The position numbers and the translations under genes are program-made. Below, piece after piece: positions 26,301 through 36,256 of a stretch of DNA of 64,000 nt. The stretch covers positions 4,960,001 to 5,024,000 of the forward strand of contig NZ_JANADO010000001.1 of assembly GCF_024199845.1 (NCBI RefSeq), read 5' to 3'. Every line of letters starts with the position of its first letter. Within the stretch, counting starts at the first letter, position 1. The stretch comes from Bradyrhizobium sp. CCGB12. GTDB taxonomy: Bacteria; Pseudomonadota; Alphaproteobacteria; Rhizobiales; Xanthobacteraceae. The notes under the pieces are model-generated. The model saw nothing but the letters and a program-made list of their open reading frames with translations, searched no databases and was not told the DNA's origin.

Positions 26301-26666
26301 ATGCCGAGCCGCGAGATCGTTGAAGCCTTTGCCCAGCGGCTGGAAGCCGGAGATTTCATCGGCGCCATCGAGCAATTCTGCACGTCAGACGCCGCCACTT
26401 ACGAGAACAACACCGCCCCGACGGTCGGCCGCGACAAGCTCGTCGCCAAGGAGCGCGCCGTGCTGGCGGCCTCCAGGGAGGTCAAGGCCGTGCGCATCGG
26501 GCCGAGCCTGATCGAGGGCGACCACGTAGCGACCCGCTGGATCTTCAGCTTCACCAACGCTGAAGGGGCCACACGGACACTAGACGAGATCGCCTGGCAG
26601 ACCTGGCGGGGCGACAAGCTGATCGAGGAGCGGTTCTATTACGATCCGAAGCAGATGGAGCGGTAA
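26301..26666 (+). CDS. NTF2-like / SnoaL-like protein
   Basis: A 121-residue alpha+beta protein starting MPSREIVEAFAQRLEAGDF, with NTAPTVGRDKLVAKERAVL and DEIAWQTWRGDKLIEERFYY. This is the pattern of the SnoaL-like polyketide-cyclase/NTF2 fold. Such proteins act as isomerases, cyclases or hydrolases on small hydrophobic substrates. GAGAGG lies upstream of the ATG at 26301. It is divergent from a TetR regulator that probably controls it. Convergent with the MarR gene. The substrate is unknown. Confidence 0.85.
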   Translation: MPSREIVEAFAQRLEAGDFIGAIEQFCTSDAATYENNTAPTVGRDKLVAKERAVLAASREVKAVRIGPSLIEGDHVATRWIFSFTNAEGATRTLDEIAWQTWRGDKLIEERFYYDPKQMER

Positions 26667-26689
26667 CGAGCCGCGCTTCGTGAGCGATT

Positions 26690-27169
26690 TCAAGCTCGCT
26701 CGCCCGGCGCGATCATCGCGTCGGCGAGCTTGCGCATCAGGCGCACGAGATCCTCGATCTCCTGATCGTGCCAGGATGCGAACATCCCGCCGACGATCCG
26801 CTCACGCGCCCTGTCGACCGCGTCCGTCATCGCCTTGCCGCTGGGCGTAATGGTGGCCTCGCTGACGCGGCGATCGGCTTCGCTGGCGTGGCGCTTGACC
26901 AAGCCCAGAGTCTCCAGCTTCGCGACCTGTCGGCTGACCGTGGTGTAATCGCGCCCCATGCGATCGGCGAGATCGACGACGCCGATCGGGCCGCGCCGCT
27001 CGATACCGACCAGCAACGGAAACAGCGCGCGATCGAGCGATATCCCGGCTTCGCGGATCATCATCTCGTCGCCCTGCCGGCGGTTCATCACGCTGATGAT
27101 GTCGATCAACGCCTCGTGAAGCGAACGGACCTGTTTTTTAATATGTGTATTTTGCACCCTTCTTGACAC
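26690..27169 (-). CDS. MarR-family transcriptional regulator
   Basis: A MarR-type winged helix: LLVGIERRGPIGVVDLADRM, DYTTVSRQVAKLETLGLVKR (recognition helix), then HASEADRRVSEATITPSG (the wing). The longest frame starts with GTG at 27169 and gives 159 residues. Shorter starts downstream (TTG or ATG before NRRQGDEMM) are possible, and are suggested by an operator-like half-site lying in codons 7-10 of the long form. It is divergent from a flavin monooxygenase, the usual layout for a phenolic-ligand MarR repressor and its target. Confidence 0.87.
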   Translation of the reverse strand: MSRRVQNTHIKKQVRSLHEALIDIISVMNRRQGDEMMIREAGISLDRALFPLLVGIERRGPIGVVDLADRMGRDYTTVSRQVAKLETLGLVKRHASEADRRVSEATITPSGKAMTDAVDRARERIVGGMFASWHDQEIEDLVRLMRKLADAMIAPGERA

Positions 27170-27210
27170 CCCGGCGGCCCTCCATTTAATATATGCATAT
27201 TACACATATT
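27140..27210. promoter_or_regulatory. MarR operator-like half-sites
   Basis: AATATGTGTA at 27140-27149 and its inverse TACACATATT at 27201-27210, with the palindrome ATATGCATAT (27191-27200) just inside the right copy. They flank the start region of the monooxygenase and the 5' end of marR, so both genes are likely to be controlled together. Confidence 0.6.
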
Positions 27211-27219
27211 GAGGATCCC

Positions 27220-28737
27220 ATGACAAAGCAATTCACGGCGGATGTCCTGATCTGCGGCGCAGGCGCGGCCGGCCTCACGCTCGCCATCGACCTCGCGCGG
27301 CGGGGCATCTCCTTTCGGCTGATCGAGAAAATGGACCGCCCGTTCCACGGGTCGCGCGGCAAGGGAATCCAGCCGCGAACCCAGGAGATATTCGAGGATC
27401 TCGGCGTTCTCGACCGCATTGTCGCGGCCGGCGGTCACTACCCGCCACAGCGTGAATACCGCGACGACGGCAGCTTCAGCGACTCCGACGTCGTGGCGCT
27501 CATCGAGCGGACGCCCGCCGAGCCCTACCATATGGCGCTGATGATTCCGCAATTTAAGACCGAGGCCGTGATGCGCGAGCGGCTGCTCGAACTTGGACAG
27601 CGGGTCGAATATGGCTGCGAACTGATCGGCCTGGAGCAGGACCAGGACGGTGTGACCGCGCGTCTTTCAGGCAAGGCCGGCATGGAGACGATGCGGGTGC
27701 GTTATCTCGTCGGGGCCGATGGCGGGCGCAGCTTCGTGCGTCACACGCTCAATATCGGTTTTCAGGGCAAGACCCTTGGCGTGCGCGCCGTGGTGGCCGA
27801 TGTCGTCCTGACGGGGCTGGACCGCACCGCATGGCACCGCTTCAACGACGGCGCGATGGACCGCCAGATGGCGCTGTGTCCATTGGCCGGAACGGAGCTG
27901 TTTCAGCTGCAGGCTCCGATTTCGCTTGAGGGCGAGGTCGATCTTACGGCCGAAGGGCTTTCGTCGATGATCGCGGAGCGCACGGGGCGCGACGACATCC
28001 GCGTTCACGCCGTGCATTGGGCGTCGGCCTATCAGATGAACGCGCGCCTCGCCGATCGTTACAGGGATGGCCGCGCCTTCCTGATCGGAGATGCGGCTCA
28101 CATTCACCCGCCGACAGGCGGGCAAGGGCTCAATACCAGCGTGCAGGACGCCTACAATCTCGGCTGGAAGCTCGCCGCGGTGATCGGCGGCACGTCCGAA
28201 GCTCTGCTTCTCTCCTATGAAAGCGAGCGGCGTCCCGTTGCCGCAGGCATGCTCGGCCTTGCCACGAATTTGCTGGAAGCCGCCAAGCGCGGCGACATGA
28301 GGCGCGGCCGCGAGGTGCAGCAACTGGATATCGGCTATCCCGGGTCGTCGCTGGCACTGGAAAAGCCGAAGCGTTCGGAGGGCCCGTTCGCGGGAGACCG
28401 TGCGCCGGATGCGCCGCTCCGCGGTGCCGCCGGACATGCGACGCGATTGTTCGAACTGCTGAAGGGACCCCATTGGACCCTGCTTGGCTATGAGGTGAAG
28501 CGGGAGGCCGTGACGGCGCGCGCTGGACTGCACATACACTGCATCGGCCTGGGTGAAGAGCTCATCGACGAAGGCGCGCACTTCCGTACCGCCTACACCC
28601 TGTCACCAGGAGACTGGGTGCTGGTGCGTCCTGACGGTTACATCGGCGCCTTCGTGAATTCGCAGCAGACGGATGCGCTGACGCGGTTTCTGGGCGAACA
28701 GGGGTTCCCGGATGCCGGTGTCATCGCCGGAGCATGA
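27220..28737 (+). CDS. FAD-dependent aromatic monooxygenase (PheA/TfdB-MhpA type)
   Basis: A 505-residue class A flavoprotein monooxygenase. It has the N-terminal ADVLICGAGAAGLTLAIDLA, the VGADGGRSFVR motif and the FAD GD motif in FLIGDAAHIHPPTGGQGLNT, with a thioredoxin-like C-terminal domain (GDWVLVRPDGYIGAFV). These enzymes hydroxylate phenolic or polyketide substrates with NAD(P)H and oxygen. GAGGA lies four bases before the ATG at 27220. It is divergent from a MarR regulator that probably senses its substrate. Confidence 0.92.
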   Translation: MTKQFTADVLICGAGAAGLTLAIDLARRGISFRLIEKMDRPFHGSRGKGIQPRTQEIFEDLGVLDRIVAAGGHYPPQREYRDDGSFSDSDVVALIERTPAEPYHMALMIPQFKTEAVMRERLLELGQRVEYGCELIGLEQDQDGVTARLSGKAGMETMRVRYLVGADGGRSFVRHTLNIGFQGKTLGVRAVVADVVLTGLDRTAWHRFNDGAMDRQMALCPLAGTELFQLQAPISLEGEVDLTAEGLSSMIAERTGRDDIRVHAVHWASAYQMNARLADRYRDGRAFLIGDAAHIHPPTGGQGLNTSVQDAYNLGWKLAAVIGGTSEALLLSYESERRPVAAGMLGLATNLLEAAKRGDMRRGREVQQLDIGYPGSSLALEKPKRSEGPFAGDRAPDAPLRGAAGHATRLFELLKGPHWTLLGYEVKREAVTARAGLHIHCIGLGEELIDEGAHFRTAYTLSPGDWVLVRPDGYIGAFVNSQQTDALTRFLGEQGFPDAGVIAGA

Positions 28738-28794
28738 CATCAGAGCCAGTGGCGCCAGCTTTCCGCTACAGCCGTAACGCGGGGCGCCGCATTT

Positions 28795-28815
28795 GTATCG
28801 ATTTGTTATCGATAC
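28795..28815. promoter_or_regulatory. Perfect palindrome upstream of the GGDEF-EAL gene
   Basis: GTATCGAT, five bases (TTGTT), then ATCGATAC: an exact 8-base inverted repeat located 127 bases before the GGDEF-EAL ATG and after the monooxygenase stop. It has no T-run, so it is more likely a protein-binding site than a terminator. Confidence 0.5.
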
Positions 28816-28942
28816 CCTCGTTTGAACACGGAGAAGTGGCATAGCGAGCCTGGCAAACGGGGATAATTCATAGTTCCTCAAAGGTTTGCAGCGAATTCTC
28901 CAGGTCGAGCCGGACAAACGGCTCAAGCTGCTAGGCTCTTGA

Positions 28943-30904
28943 ATGCGGACTCAAACGACCAGCTATTTCGCGCGGCTGTTCGCCGGCGATCTGTCGGCCT
29001 TTGGCGGTCCTGCTACCGACGAAGCCGTGGGCGGCCATATCCGCGCCGAACAGATGTCGCTGGTGCTCGGCTATTCGGTCGGCATCATGCTCGCCAATGC
29101 CTGCAACGCCATCGTGCTGGCCATCGCGCTGTGGCAGTCGCCGGACAGGATGCCCGGCCTGATCTGGGCGGTCGCCGTCGCCGCCGCCGCGATCGGATTC
29201 GGCGTGCAATCGTACGCCGCGCGCCGCATCACCAAGCCGCAATTCGTCTCGCGCCGCGCCATGCATCGGCTGGTGCGCAACGCCTTCATCCTTGGCGCGG
29301 CCTGGGGGATCGTCCCGGTCGCCTTCTTCGCCGATGCCTCGACCGGCGGCCAGCTCGTCATCACCTGCCTCTGCTCGGGCATGCTGGCCGGCGGCGCGCT
29401 CGCCTTCGCCACGATCCCGATCGCAGCCATCGCCTTCACGGCGCCCATCTTCCTCGGCATCGCCGTCTGCCTCGGCAGGAACGGCGATCTCGCCTTCCTG
29501 CTGATCGCCTTCCTCGTCGTGGTCTACGGAAGCGTGCTGATCCGCGGCGTGTTCGTGAATTCGTTCGCGTTCGCGCGGCGCGTGATGCGGCAGATCGAGG
29601 CGGAGCGCACAGTGCGCCAGGATCCCCTCACCCATTTGCCCAACCGCGTCGCCTTCAACGAGACGCTCGAAGCCGCATTGAAACGACTGGCCCTGTCAGG
29701 CGAGGAATTCGCGGTGTTGCTGCTCGACCTCGACCGCTTCAAGGAGGTCAACGACCAGTTCGGCCATCCCGCCGGCGACGAATTCCTGGTCCAGGTCGCG
29801 AGCCGCCTGCAGCGCTGCACGCGCGCGGCCGAGCACGTCGCGCGCATCGGCGGCGACGAGTTCGCACTGGTGATGAATAATTTGGCGCGGCCGGAAGATG
29901 CGCTCGAGATCGCCGAGCGCTTCGTCGCGGCCTTCACTGACCCTTTCCAGATCGAGGGCCGCCAGATCGCCGGCGCGACCAGTGTCGGCATCGTGCTGGC
30001 GCCGCGCGACGGCACCACCGCGCTCGATATCATGAAGAATGCCGACACGGCGCTCTATCGCGCCAAGAAGGCCGGAGCCGGCACGGTCTGCTTCTTCGAG
30101 GAAGCCGACGACAGGGTGTCGCGCGACCGCAAGGCGCTGCAATCGGACCTCGAGGGTGCGATCGCAAGGGACGAGCTGTTCCTGGTGTTCCAACCGTTCC
30201 TCGGTCTCGGCGACAACCGCATCACCGGCTTCGAGGCCCTGTTACGCTGGCAGCACCCCACGCGCGGACTGGTGCCGCCGAGCGAATTCATCCCGATCGC
30301 GGAGGAGACCGGGCTGATCCACGAGATCGGCGAATGGGTCATCCGCCGCGCCTGCGCGACGGTGGCGCAATGGCCGGAAGAGATCAGGGTCGCCGTGAAC
30401 TTCTCCGCGGCGCAGTTTCACAACACATCCATCCTCCAGACCATCGTGCAGGCGCTGGCCGATGCGAAGATCTCTCCCAGCCGGCTCGAGATCGAGATCA
30501 CGGAATCGATGCTGCTGTCGAAATACGGTTCCGCCGTCCCGATCCTGAACGCGCTGTTGGAGCTCGGCGTCACGGTGGCGCTGGACGATTTCGGGACCGG
30601 GTTCTCCTCGCTCACCTATCTGCGCAAGCTGCCGTTCAGCCGCATCAAGATCGACCAGTCCTTCATCCGCGACATGCTGGTGCAGCCGGACTGTGCCGCG
30701 ATCGTGAAGTCGGTGATCTCGCTTGCGCGCGACCTGCGCATCGGCGTCGTCGCTGAAGGCGTCGAGACCGCCGACCAGCTCGAATATCTGCGCCAGATCG
30801 CTTGCGACGAAGTGCAGGGCTATTTGATCAGCCGTCCGGTGGCGGCAGACGGTGTGTTGGCGCTGCTGGATACGAAGAAGTATCGGGCGATCTACGCGGC
30901 GTAG
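28943..30904 (+). CDS. Membrane GGDEF-EAL c-di-GMP turnover protein
   Basis: A 653-residue protein. About six transmembrane helices occupy residues 35-215. Then comes a GGDEF domain with VRQDPLTHLPNRVAFNETL and RIGGDEFALV, intact at the active site. The inhibitory site is RAAE instead of RxxD, so feedback inhibition may be weak. The EAL domain has FEALLRWQHPTRGLVPPSEF, ALDDFGTGFSSLTYLRKLPF, IKIDQSFI and AEGVET, all catalytic positions present. It may both make and degrade c-di-GMP, with the membrane region as sensor. A palindrome lies upstream and a large family-B repeat directly follows the stop. Confidence 0.92.
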   Translation: MRTQTTSYFARLFAGDLSAFGGPATDEAVGGHIRAEQMSLVLGYSVGIMLANACNAIVLAIALWQSPDRMPGLIWAVAVAAAAIGFGVQSYAARRITKPQFVSRRAMHRLVRNAFILGAAWGIVPVAFFADASTGGQLVITCLCSGMLAGGALAFATIPIAAIAFTAPIFLGIAVCLGRNGDLAFLLIAFLVVVYGSVLIRGVFVNSFAFARRVMRQIEAERTVRQDPLTHLPNRVAFNETLEAALKRLALSGEEFAVLLLDLDRFKEVNDQFGHPAGDEFLVQVASRLQRCTRAAEHVARIGGDEFALVMNNLARPEDALEIAERFVAAFTDPFQIEGRQIAGATSVGIVLAPRDGTTALDIMKNADTALYRAKKAGAGTVCFFEEADDRVSRDRKALQSDLEGAIARDELFLVFQPFLGLGDNRITGFEALLRWQHPTRGLVPPSEFIPIAEETGLIHEIGEWVIRRACATVAQWPEEIRVAVNFSAAQFHNTSILQTIVQALADAKISPSRLEIEITESMLLSKYGSAVPILNALLELGVTVALDDFGTGFSSLTYLRKLPFSRIKIDQSFIRDMLVQPDCAAIVKSVISLARDLRIGVVAEGVETADQLEYLRQIACDEVQGYLISRPVAADGVLALLDTKKYRAIYAA

Positions 30905-30923
30905 GCTGCACGAAAGCTTCTAC

Positions 30924-31015
30924 GTCGTCATGGCCGGGCTTGTCCCGGCCATCCACGCTCTTCCTTAGCGGCACCCAAGAACGTGGATGCCCGGGACAAG
31001 CCCGGGCATGACGAC
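30924..31015. repeat. Palindromic repeat, family B copy 2 (double hairpin)
   Basis: Two 34-base arms, 30924-30957 and 30982-31015, are inverted copies of each other with two mismatches. Each arm is itself a perfect hairpin: ATGGCCGGG / CCCGGCCAT in the left arm and ATGCCCGGG / CCCGGGCAT in the right arm, both with a five-base loop. It lies between the convergent GGDEF-EAL and reductase genes. Confidence 0.9.
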
Positions 31016-31039
31016 CGTGTTCAATAGCGGCTGTCCAAC

Positions 31040-32020
31040 CTAAACCGCATCCGCGCGCAGCAGCGTATCCACCGTGATGGTGCCCCGCGCGCGGGAGACG
31101 CAGGCGCAGATCTTCTGGTTGCTTCTTTTCTGATGGTCGCTGAAAAAGACGTCGCGATGGTCGATCTCGCCGTCGACCGCGACCACGTCGATGGCGCACA
31201 GGCCGCATTCGCCGCGCTTGCAATCATACATCACGTCGTGGCCGCTGGCATTGAGCACATCCAGCATCGAGCGCTCGCGCGGGATTTCGAGCTCGACGTC
31301 AGAGCCCTTCAGGCGCACGCGAAACGTCTCGGTCGGCAGCGTGCCGCTGGAGCCGAAGGTCTCGTAGCGGAGGTCGGGAAGCGAATGGCCGGCTCCGATC
31401 CAGGCGTGGCGCGCGGCATCCAGCATGCGCATCGGGCCGCAGAACAGCGCGAGCGCGCCCTCGGGTACCGAGGCGAACAGCGCATCCAGATCGAGCCGCT
31501 TGCCTTCGTCGCTCGCATGGACGACGAGGCGGTCGCCGAGCAGCGTGGCGAGATCGTCGAGATAGGCGGCCTCAGTGCGCGAGCGCACGGCGTAGTGCAG
31601 CGTGACATCAGCCCCGCGGCGGGCCAGCGCCTGCGCGGCACCGAGGATCGGCGTGATGCCGATGCCGCCGGCGATCAGGCAATAATTCTCGCGCGCCCAA
31701 TCCACCGCGAGCAGCGAGGCGGGCTGGGTGATGTCGAGCCGCGCGCCCGGCTGGAGCTGCCACATGTAGCGCGAGCCGCCGCGGGAATCATCAGTGCGGC
31801 GCACCGCGATCTTGAAGCCGGGAGGTGCGGCCTCGCCGACCAGCGAATAGGATCGCGTCTCCGGCAGACCGTCGATGGTGACGCTGACATTGATGTGGCT
31901 GCCGACCGGATAGGCGGCGCCGTCGAAATGATCCGGCCGGATCAGGAATTCGCGGATGCCGGGGGCGAGATCGCGCGTCGACACGAGCGTTGCCGGAATC
32001 CAGGTTTCGATGAAGCGCAT
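31040..32020 (-). CDS. Phthalate-dioxygenase-reductase type oxidoreductase (VanB-like)
   Basis: A 326-residue reductase. It has the FMN/FAD domain (ETRSYSLVGEA, SRGGSRYMWQL), the NAD(P)-binding domain (CLIAGGIGITPILGAAQAL) and a C-terminal plant-type [2Fe-2S] domain with YDCKRGECGLCAIDVV and the fourth Cys in KICACVSRARG. It passes electrons from NAD(P)H to the Rieske oxygenase encoded two genes upstream. The start is ATG at 32020 with GAGGGC upstream; an ATG five codons earlier is possible. The order oxygenase-GntR-reductase puts a regulator inside the operon. Confidence 0.9.
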   Translation of the reverse strand: MRFIETWIPATLVSTRDLAPGIREFLIRPDHFDGAAYPVGSHINVSVTIDGLPETRSYSLVGEAAPPGFKIAVRRTDDSRGGSRYMWQLQPGARLDITQPASLLAVDWARENYCLIAGGIGITPILGAAQALARRGADVTLHYAVRSRTEAAYLDDLATLLGDRLVVHASDEGKRLDLDALFASVPEGALALFCGPMRMLDAARHAWIGAGHSLPDLRYETFGSSGTLPTETFRVRLKGSDVELEIPRERSMLDVLNASGHDVMYDCKRGECGLCAIDVVAVDGEIDHRDVFFSDHQKRSNQKICACVSRARGTITVDTLLRADAV

Positions 32021-32031
32021 GGTGACTGCCC

Positions 32032-32784
32032 TCAATCGGTTGCGGTCTTGATCAGCGCGAGCGCCGGCAAGAGGTCAAGATGGGTCCGGTTGCGCAGCGC
32101 GAGCCGAAGGTTTCGCACGGCGAGCCGCGCATGCTCGCGCATAATCGCTTCGGCGCGCGCGCCTTCGCGGTTCTCGATCGCATCGATGACGACGCGATGG
32201 TGCTCCTGCCCGATGATCAGGATCTGCTGCGCCTCGGGCAGCGCCGACTGCGCCATCACGAAGCCGCTGGGCGAGGCGAACGGCAACGCAGAAGCGCGGT
32301 CGATCTGCCGGATCAAGGGTGGACTGCGCGACAGTTCCGTCAGCAGCGCGTGGAAGCGCGCGTTCAGCGTGACATAGGACGAGAAGGCATCGACCGAAAT
32401 CGGCACCTGGCGCAGCAATTCTTCGATTGCGGCCAGGCATTCCTTCAGCGGCTCGAGCTCGCGCGCGGAGACGCCGCGCTCGGCGGCGAAGCGCGCGGCC
32501 AGGCCTTCGAGCGTGCCGCGCAGCTCGATGGAATCGGAGATGTCGCGCTCTGAAAACGCCTTCACCATGAAGCCGCCGGAGGGGATCGCTTCCAGCAGCC
32601 CCTCCTCCTCCAGCCGCACCAGCGCCATGCGCACCGGCGTGCGCGAGGCGCCCGTGGTCTCCACCGCCTGGAGCTCTGAGATGCGCTCGCCCGGGCGCAA
32701 CGAGCCCGACAGGATCTGGTCGCGCAACGCGAGCTGCGCCTTCACGGTCTGCGAGACGGAACGGTCGACCTCACGTTCGGCCAT
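32032..32784 (-). CDS. GntR-family regulator, FCD type
   Basis: A 250-residue regulator with an N-terminal winged helix (SGSLRPGERISELQAVETTG, then ASRTPVRMALVRLEEEGLL) and an all-helical FCD ligand domain (SDSIELRGTLEGLAARFAAE, with later acidic and His metal positions). It starts five bases after the oxygenase stop and ends 11 bases before the reductase start, so the three genes are one operon. TGTATACA palindromes upstream of the operon are its likely operators. It probably represses the operon until an aromatic or organic acid binds. Confidence 0.92.
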   Translation of the reverse strand: MAEREVDRSVSQTVKAQLALRDQILSGSLRPGERISELQAVETTGASRTPVRMALVRLEEEGLLEAIPSGGFMVKAFSERDISDSIELRGTLEGLAARFAAERGVSARELEPLKECLAAIEELLRQVPISVDAFSSYVTLNARFHALLTELSRSPPLIRQIDRASALPFASPSGFVMAQSALPEAQQILIIGQEHHRVVIDAIENREGARAEAIMREHARLAVRNLRLALRNRTHLDLLPALALIKTATD

Positions 32785-32789
32785 ATCGG

Positions 32790-33839
32790 CTATTCCGCGG
32801 CCTGGAGGTGCGGCGGCGGGCTTTCCTTCGCCACCATGCGGTCGATCAGCTTGCGCGTCCACATCGCGCCGGCATCGATGTTGAGGTTGTAGAAGATGCG
32901 ATCCGGGTTCTCGTCCATCGCGCGCTGCTGCGCTTCGAGGATCAGTTCGTCCTCGTGGAAGATGCCGGAGACGCCCTCGCGGATCTCGGTGGTGATGCAC
33001 TGCTCGCCAAGCTGATAGTTGCGCACGAACGCCCAGAAATAATGACAGGTCTTCTCGGTCTCGGGCGTGATGGTGTTGAGCACGAAGCCGTTGACGCCCT
33101 GCGAGCGGTCGCCTTCCGGCGCGCCGGTGCCGGTTGGCGCGACGCCGACGTCGATGGCGATGGTGCACGGCGCTTCGAAGCGGATGATCTGCCAGCGGTC
33201 GACAAGCCCGGACTTGCCGAGCTGCTTGGCCCAGAACGGCGGCGGCTCGATGCCGCGCATCCAGCGCGTCACAGTCACCGTCTTCTCGCCATGGGTGACG
33301 TCGAACGGCGCCTCGGCGACCGCGTCATTGCCGATGGAGGAGCCGTGCACAAAGGTCTCGTGGGTGAGATCCATGAGGTTGTCGAGCACCAGGCGATAGT
33401 CGCATTTGACGTGGATGGTCTTGCCGTCGCCGGCCCAGGCCGGATCGTGATTCCAGTGCATGTCCGGCACCAGCGCGGGATCGGCCAGCGCAGGATCGCC
33501 CATCCAGAGCCAGATGTAGCGGTGACGTTGGACCACGGGATAAGAGCGCACGCAGGCGGACGGATTGATGGTCTCCTGCGAGGGCATGAAGGTGCAGCGG
33601 CCCTGCGCGTTGTATTTCAGGCCGTGATAGCCGCAGACGACGGTGTCGCCCTCGAGCCGGCCCTTGGACAGCGGCACCAGGCGGTGCCAGCAGGCATCCT
33701 CCAGCGCAGCCACCGAGCCATCGGCCTTGCGGTACATCACGATGTGCTTGCCGCAGATCGTCCGCGGCAGCAGCGCCGGCTTCACCTCGGCATCCCAGGC
33801 GGCGGCGTACCAGGCATTCATGGGGAAGGGTTTTGTCAC
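32790..33839 (-). CDS. Rieske non-haem iron oxygenase, large subunit (VanA-like O-demethylase family)
   Basis: A 349-residue oxygenase. The Rieske centre has CWHRLVPLSKG and CGYHGLKY with two Cys and two His. The mononuclear iron site lies in DNLMDLTHETFVHGSS. The size and motif layout match vanillate O-demethylase and related aromatic-ring-hydroxylating/demethylating oxygenases. The reductase partner is encoded two genes downstream. Start: GTG at 33839 preceded by AGGGAGA; an ATG six codons later (MNAWYAAAW) is an alternative. The substrate is probably a methoxylated aromatic or plant/soil phenolic, by analogy only. Confidence 0.9.
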   Translation of the reverse strand: MTKPFPMNAWYAAAWDAEVKPALLPRTICGKHIVMYRKADGSVAALEDACWHRLVPLSKGRLEGDTVVCGYHGLKYNAQGRCTFMPSQETINPSACVRSYPVVQRHRYIWLWMGDPALADPALVPDMHWNHDPAWAGDGKTIHVKCDYRLVLDNLMDLTHETFVHGSSIGNDAVAEAPFDVTHGEKTVTVTRWMRGIEPPPFWAKQLGKSGLVDRWQIIRFEAPCTIAIDVGVAPTGTGAPEGDRSQGVNGFVLNTITPETEKTCHYFWAFVRNYQLGEQCITTEIREGVSGIFHEDELILEAQQRAMDENPDRIFYNLNIDAGAMWTRKLIDRMVAKESPPPHLQAAE

Positions 33840-33869
33840 TGGCGATCTCCCTGGGGTTATTGTATGCGT

Positions 33870-33955
33870 TGTGTATACATAAATAGATATCTAGAATTGT
33901 TCAAGAGGCACAATTAACGTATCTAATTACCTATGTTGGAGATTCTGTATACATA
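33870..33955. promoter_or_regulatory. Two GntR-type operators (TGTATACA)
   Basis: TGTATACA occurs at 33872-33879 and again at 33946-33953, 74 bases apart. Both are exact 8-base palindromes in a short AT-rich region just upstream of the oxygenase GTG. The motif resembles the operators of FCD-type GntR regulators, and the regulator encoded in this operon is the natural candidate. Confidence 0.7.
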
Positions 33956-34005
33956 TAACTGAGGATCGTTCCCACGAAGGCCGATGAGGACGGCGGAGGA
34001 TGCGA

Positions 34006-34165
34006 CTTACCCTCCCCTGGAGGGGGAGGGTCGGCGCGAAGCGACGGGGTGGGGTGATCTCTCCACACGGGCACTGTTCATCGCCGAGGGACTGTCACCC
34101 CACTACGCTGCGCATTTCGCTTCGCTGCATACGCATCGACCCCTCCCCCTCCAGGGGAGAGTAAG
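34006..34165. repeat. Palindromic repeat, family C
   Basis: A 160-base element. Left arm CTTACCCTCCCCTGGAGGGG starts at 34006 and the right arm ends CCAGGGGAGAGTAAG at 34165, imperfectly complementary over roughly 28 bases. The interior holds further mirrored words (GGGGTG and CACCCC). It lies between the pgm stop and the oxygenase operator region. A single copy was seen in the window. Confidence 0.8.
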
Positions 34166-34190
34166 AAGAGGAGCCGCGCTCCAGAACGTC

Positions 34191-35837
<1,647 letters not shown>

Positions 35838-35937
35838 TGGACTATCCTCGTCGTTGTCAAATGAGGTCCGGCTACACCATAGCATCGGGCTTGCACCCGC
35901 CAACCCACGCCGGCAACAAATGGCCGCATTTGGGCGC

Positions 35938-36153
35938 ATGGATAGAGACATGACCATTTTCGCAACGGCCCTGCTGCTCGCCAGTTCCTTGACTCTCTCG
36001 TCCCCGGGACACGTCGAGCAGACCGACATCGAACTCAACCCGACGCTGCGTAACGCAGCCGTGGATCACGACCTCGCCAAGGTGAAGCGCCGGTTCGAAC
36101 GCGAGCTCCGCGGCGACACGGCAGACAGCTCCGGGGCGCCGGTCCCGAAGTGA
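35938..36153 (+). CDS. Small exported hypothetical protein
   Basis: A 71-residue frame starting [20 protein letters not shown], a signal-peptide-like N-terminus ending near SSPGHVEQ, followed by a short charged tail ([14 protein letters not shown]). The start could equally be the second ATG at 35950. It lies between divergent pgm and the hydrolase gene. I do not recognise a family; the signal-like N-terminus is the only support. Confidence 0.45.
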   Translation: MDRDMTIFATALLLASSLTLSSPGHVEQTDIELNPTLRNAAVDHDLAKVKRRFERELRGDTADSSGAPVPK

Positions 36154-36256
36154 AGCCGGCGGGAGACAGGCCTGCCGTCCCCGCGATGCTTTTGCCGGAT
36201 CATGCCTTTTGCAGGATCATGCTAAGGTCGAGGCGTCCCGGCCCTCGAATCGTCTC

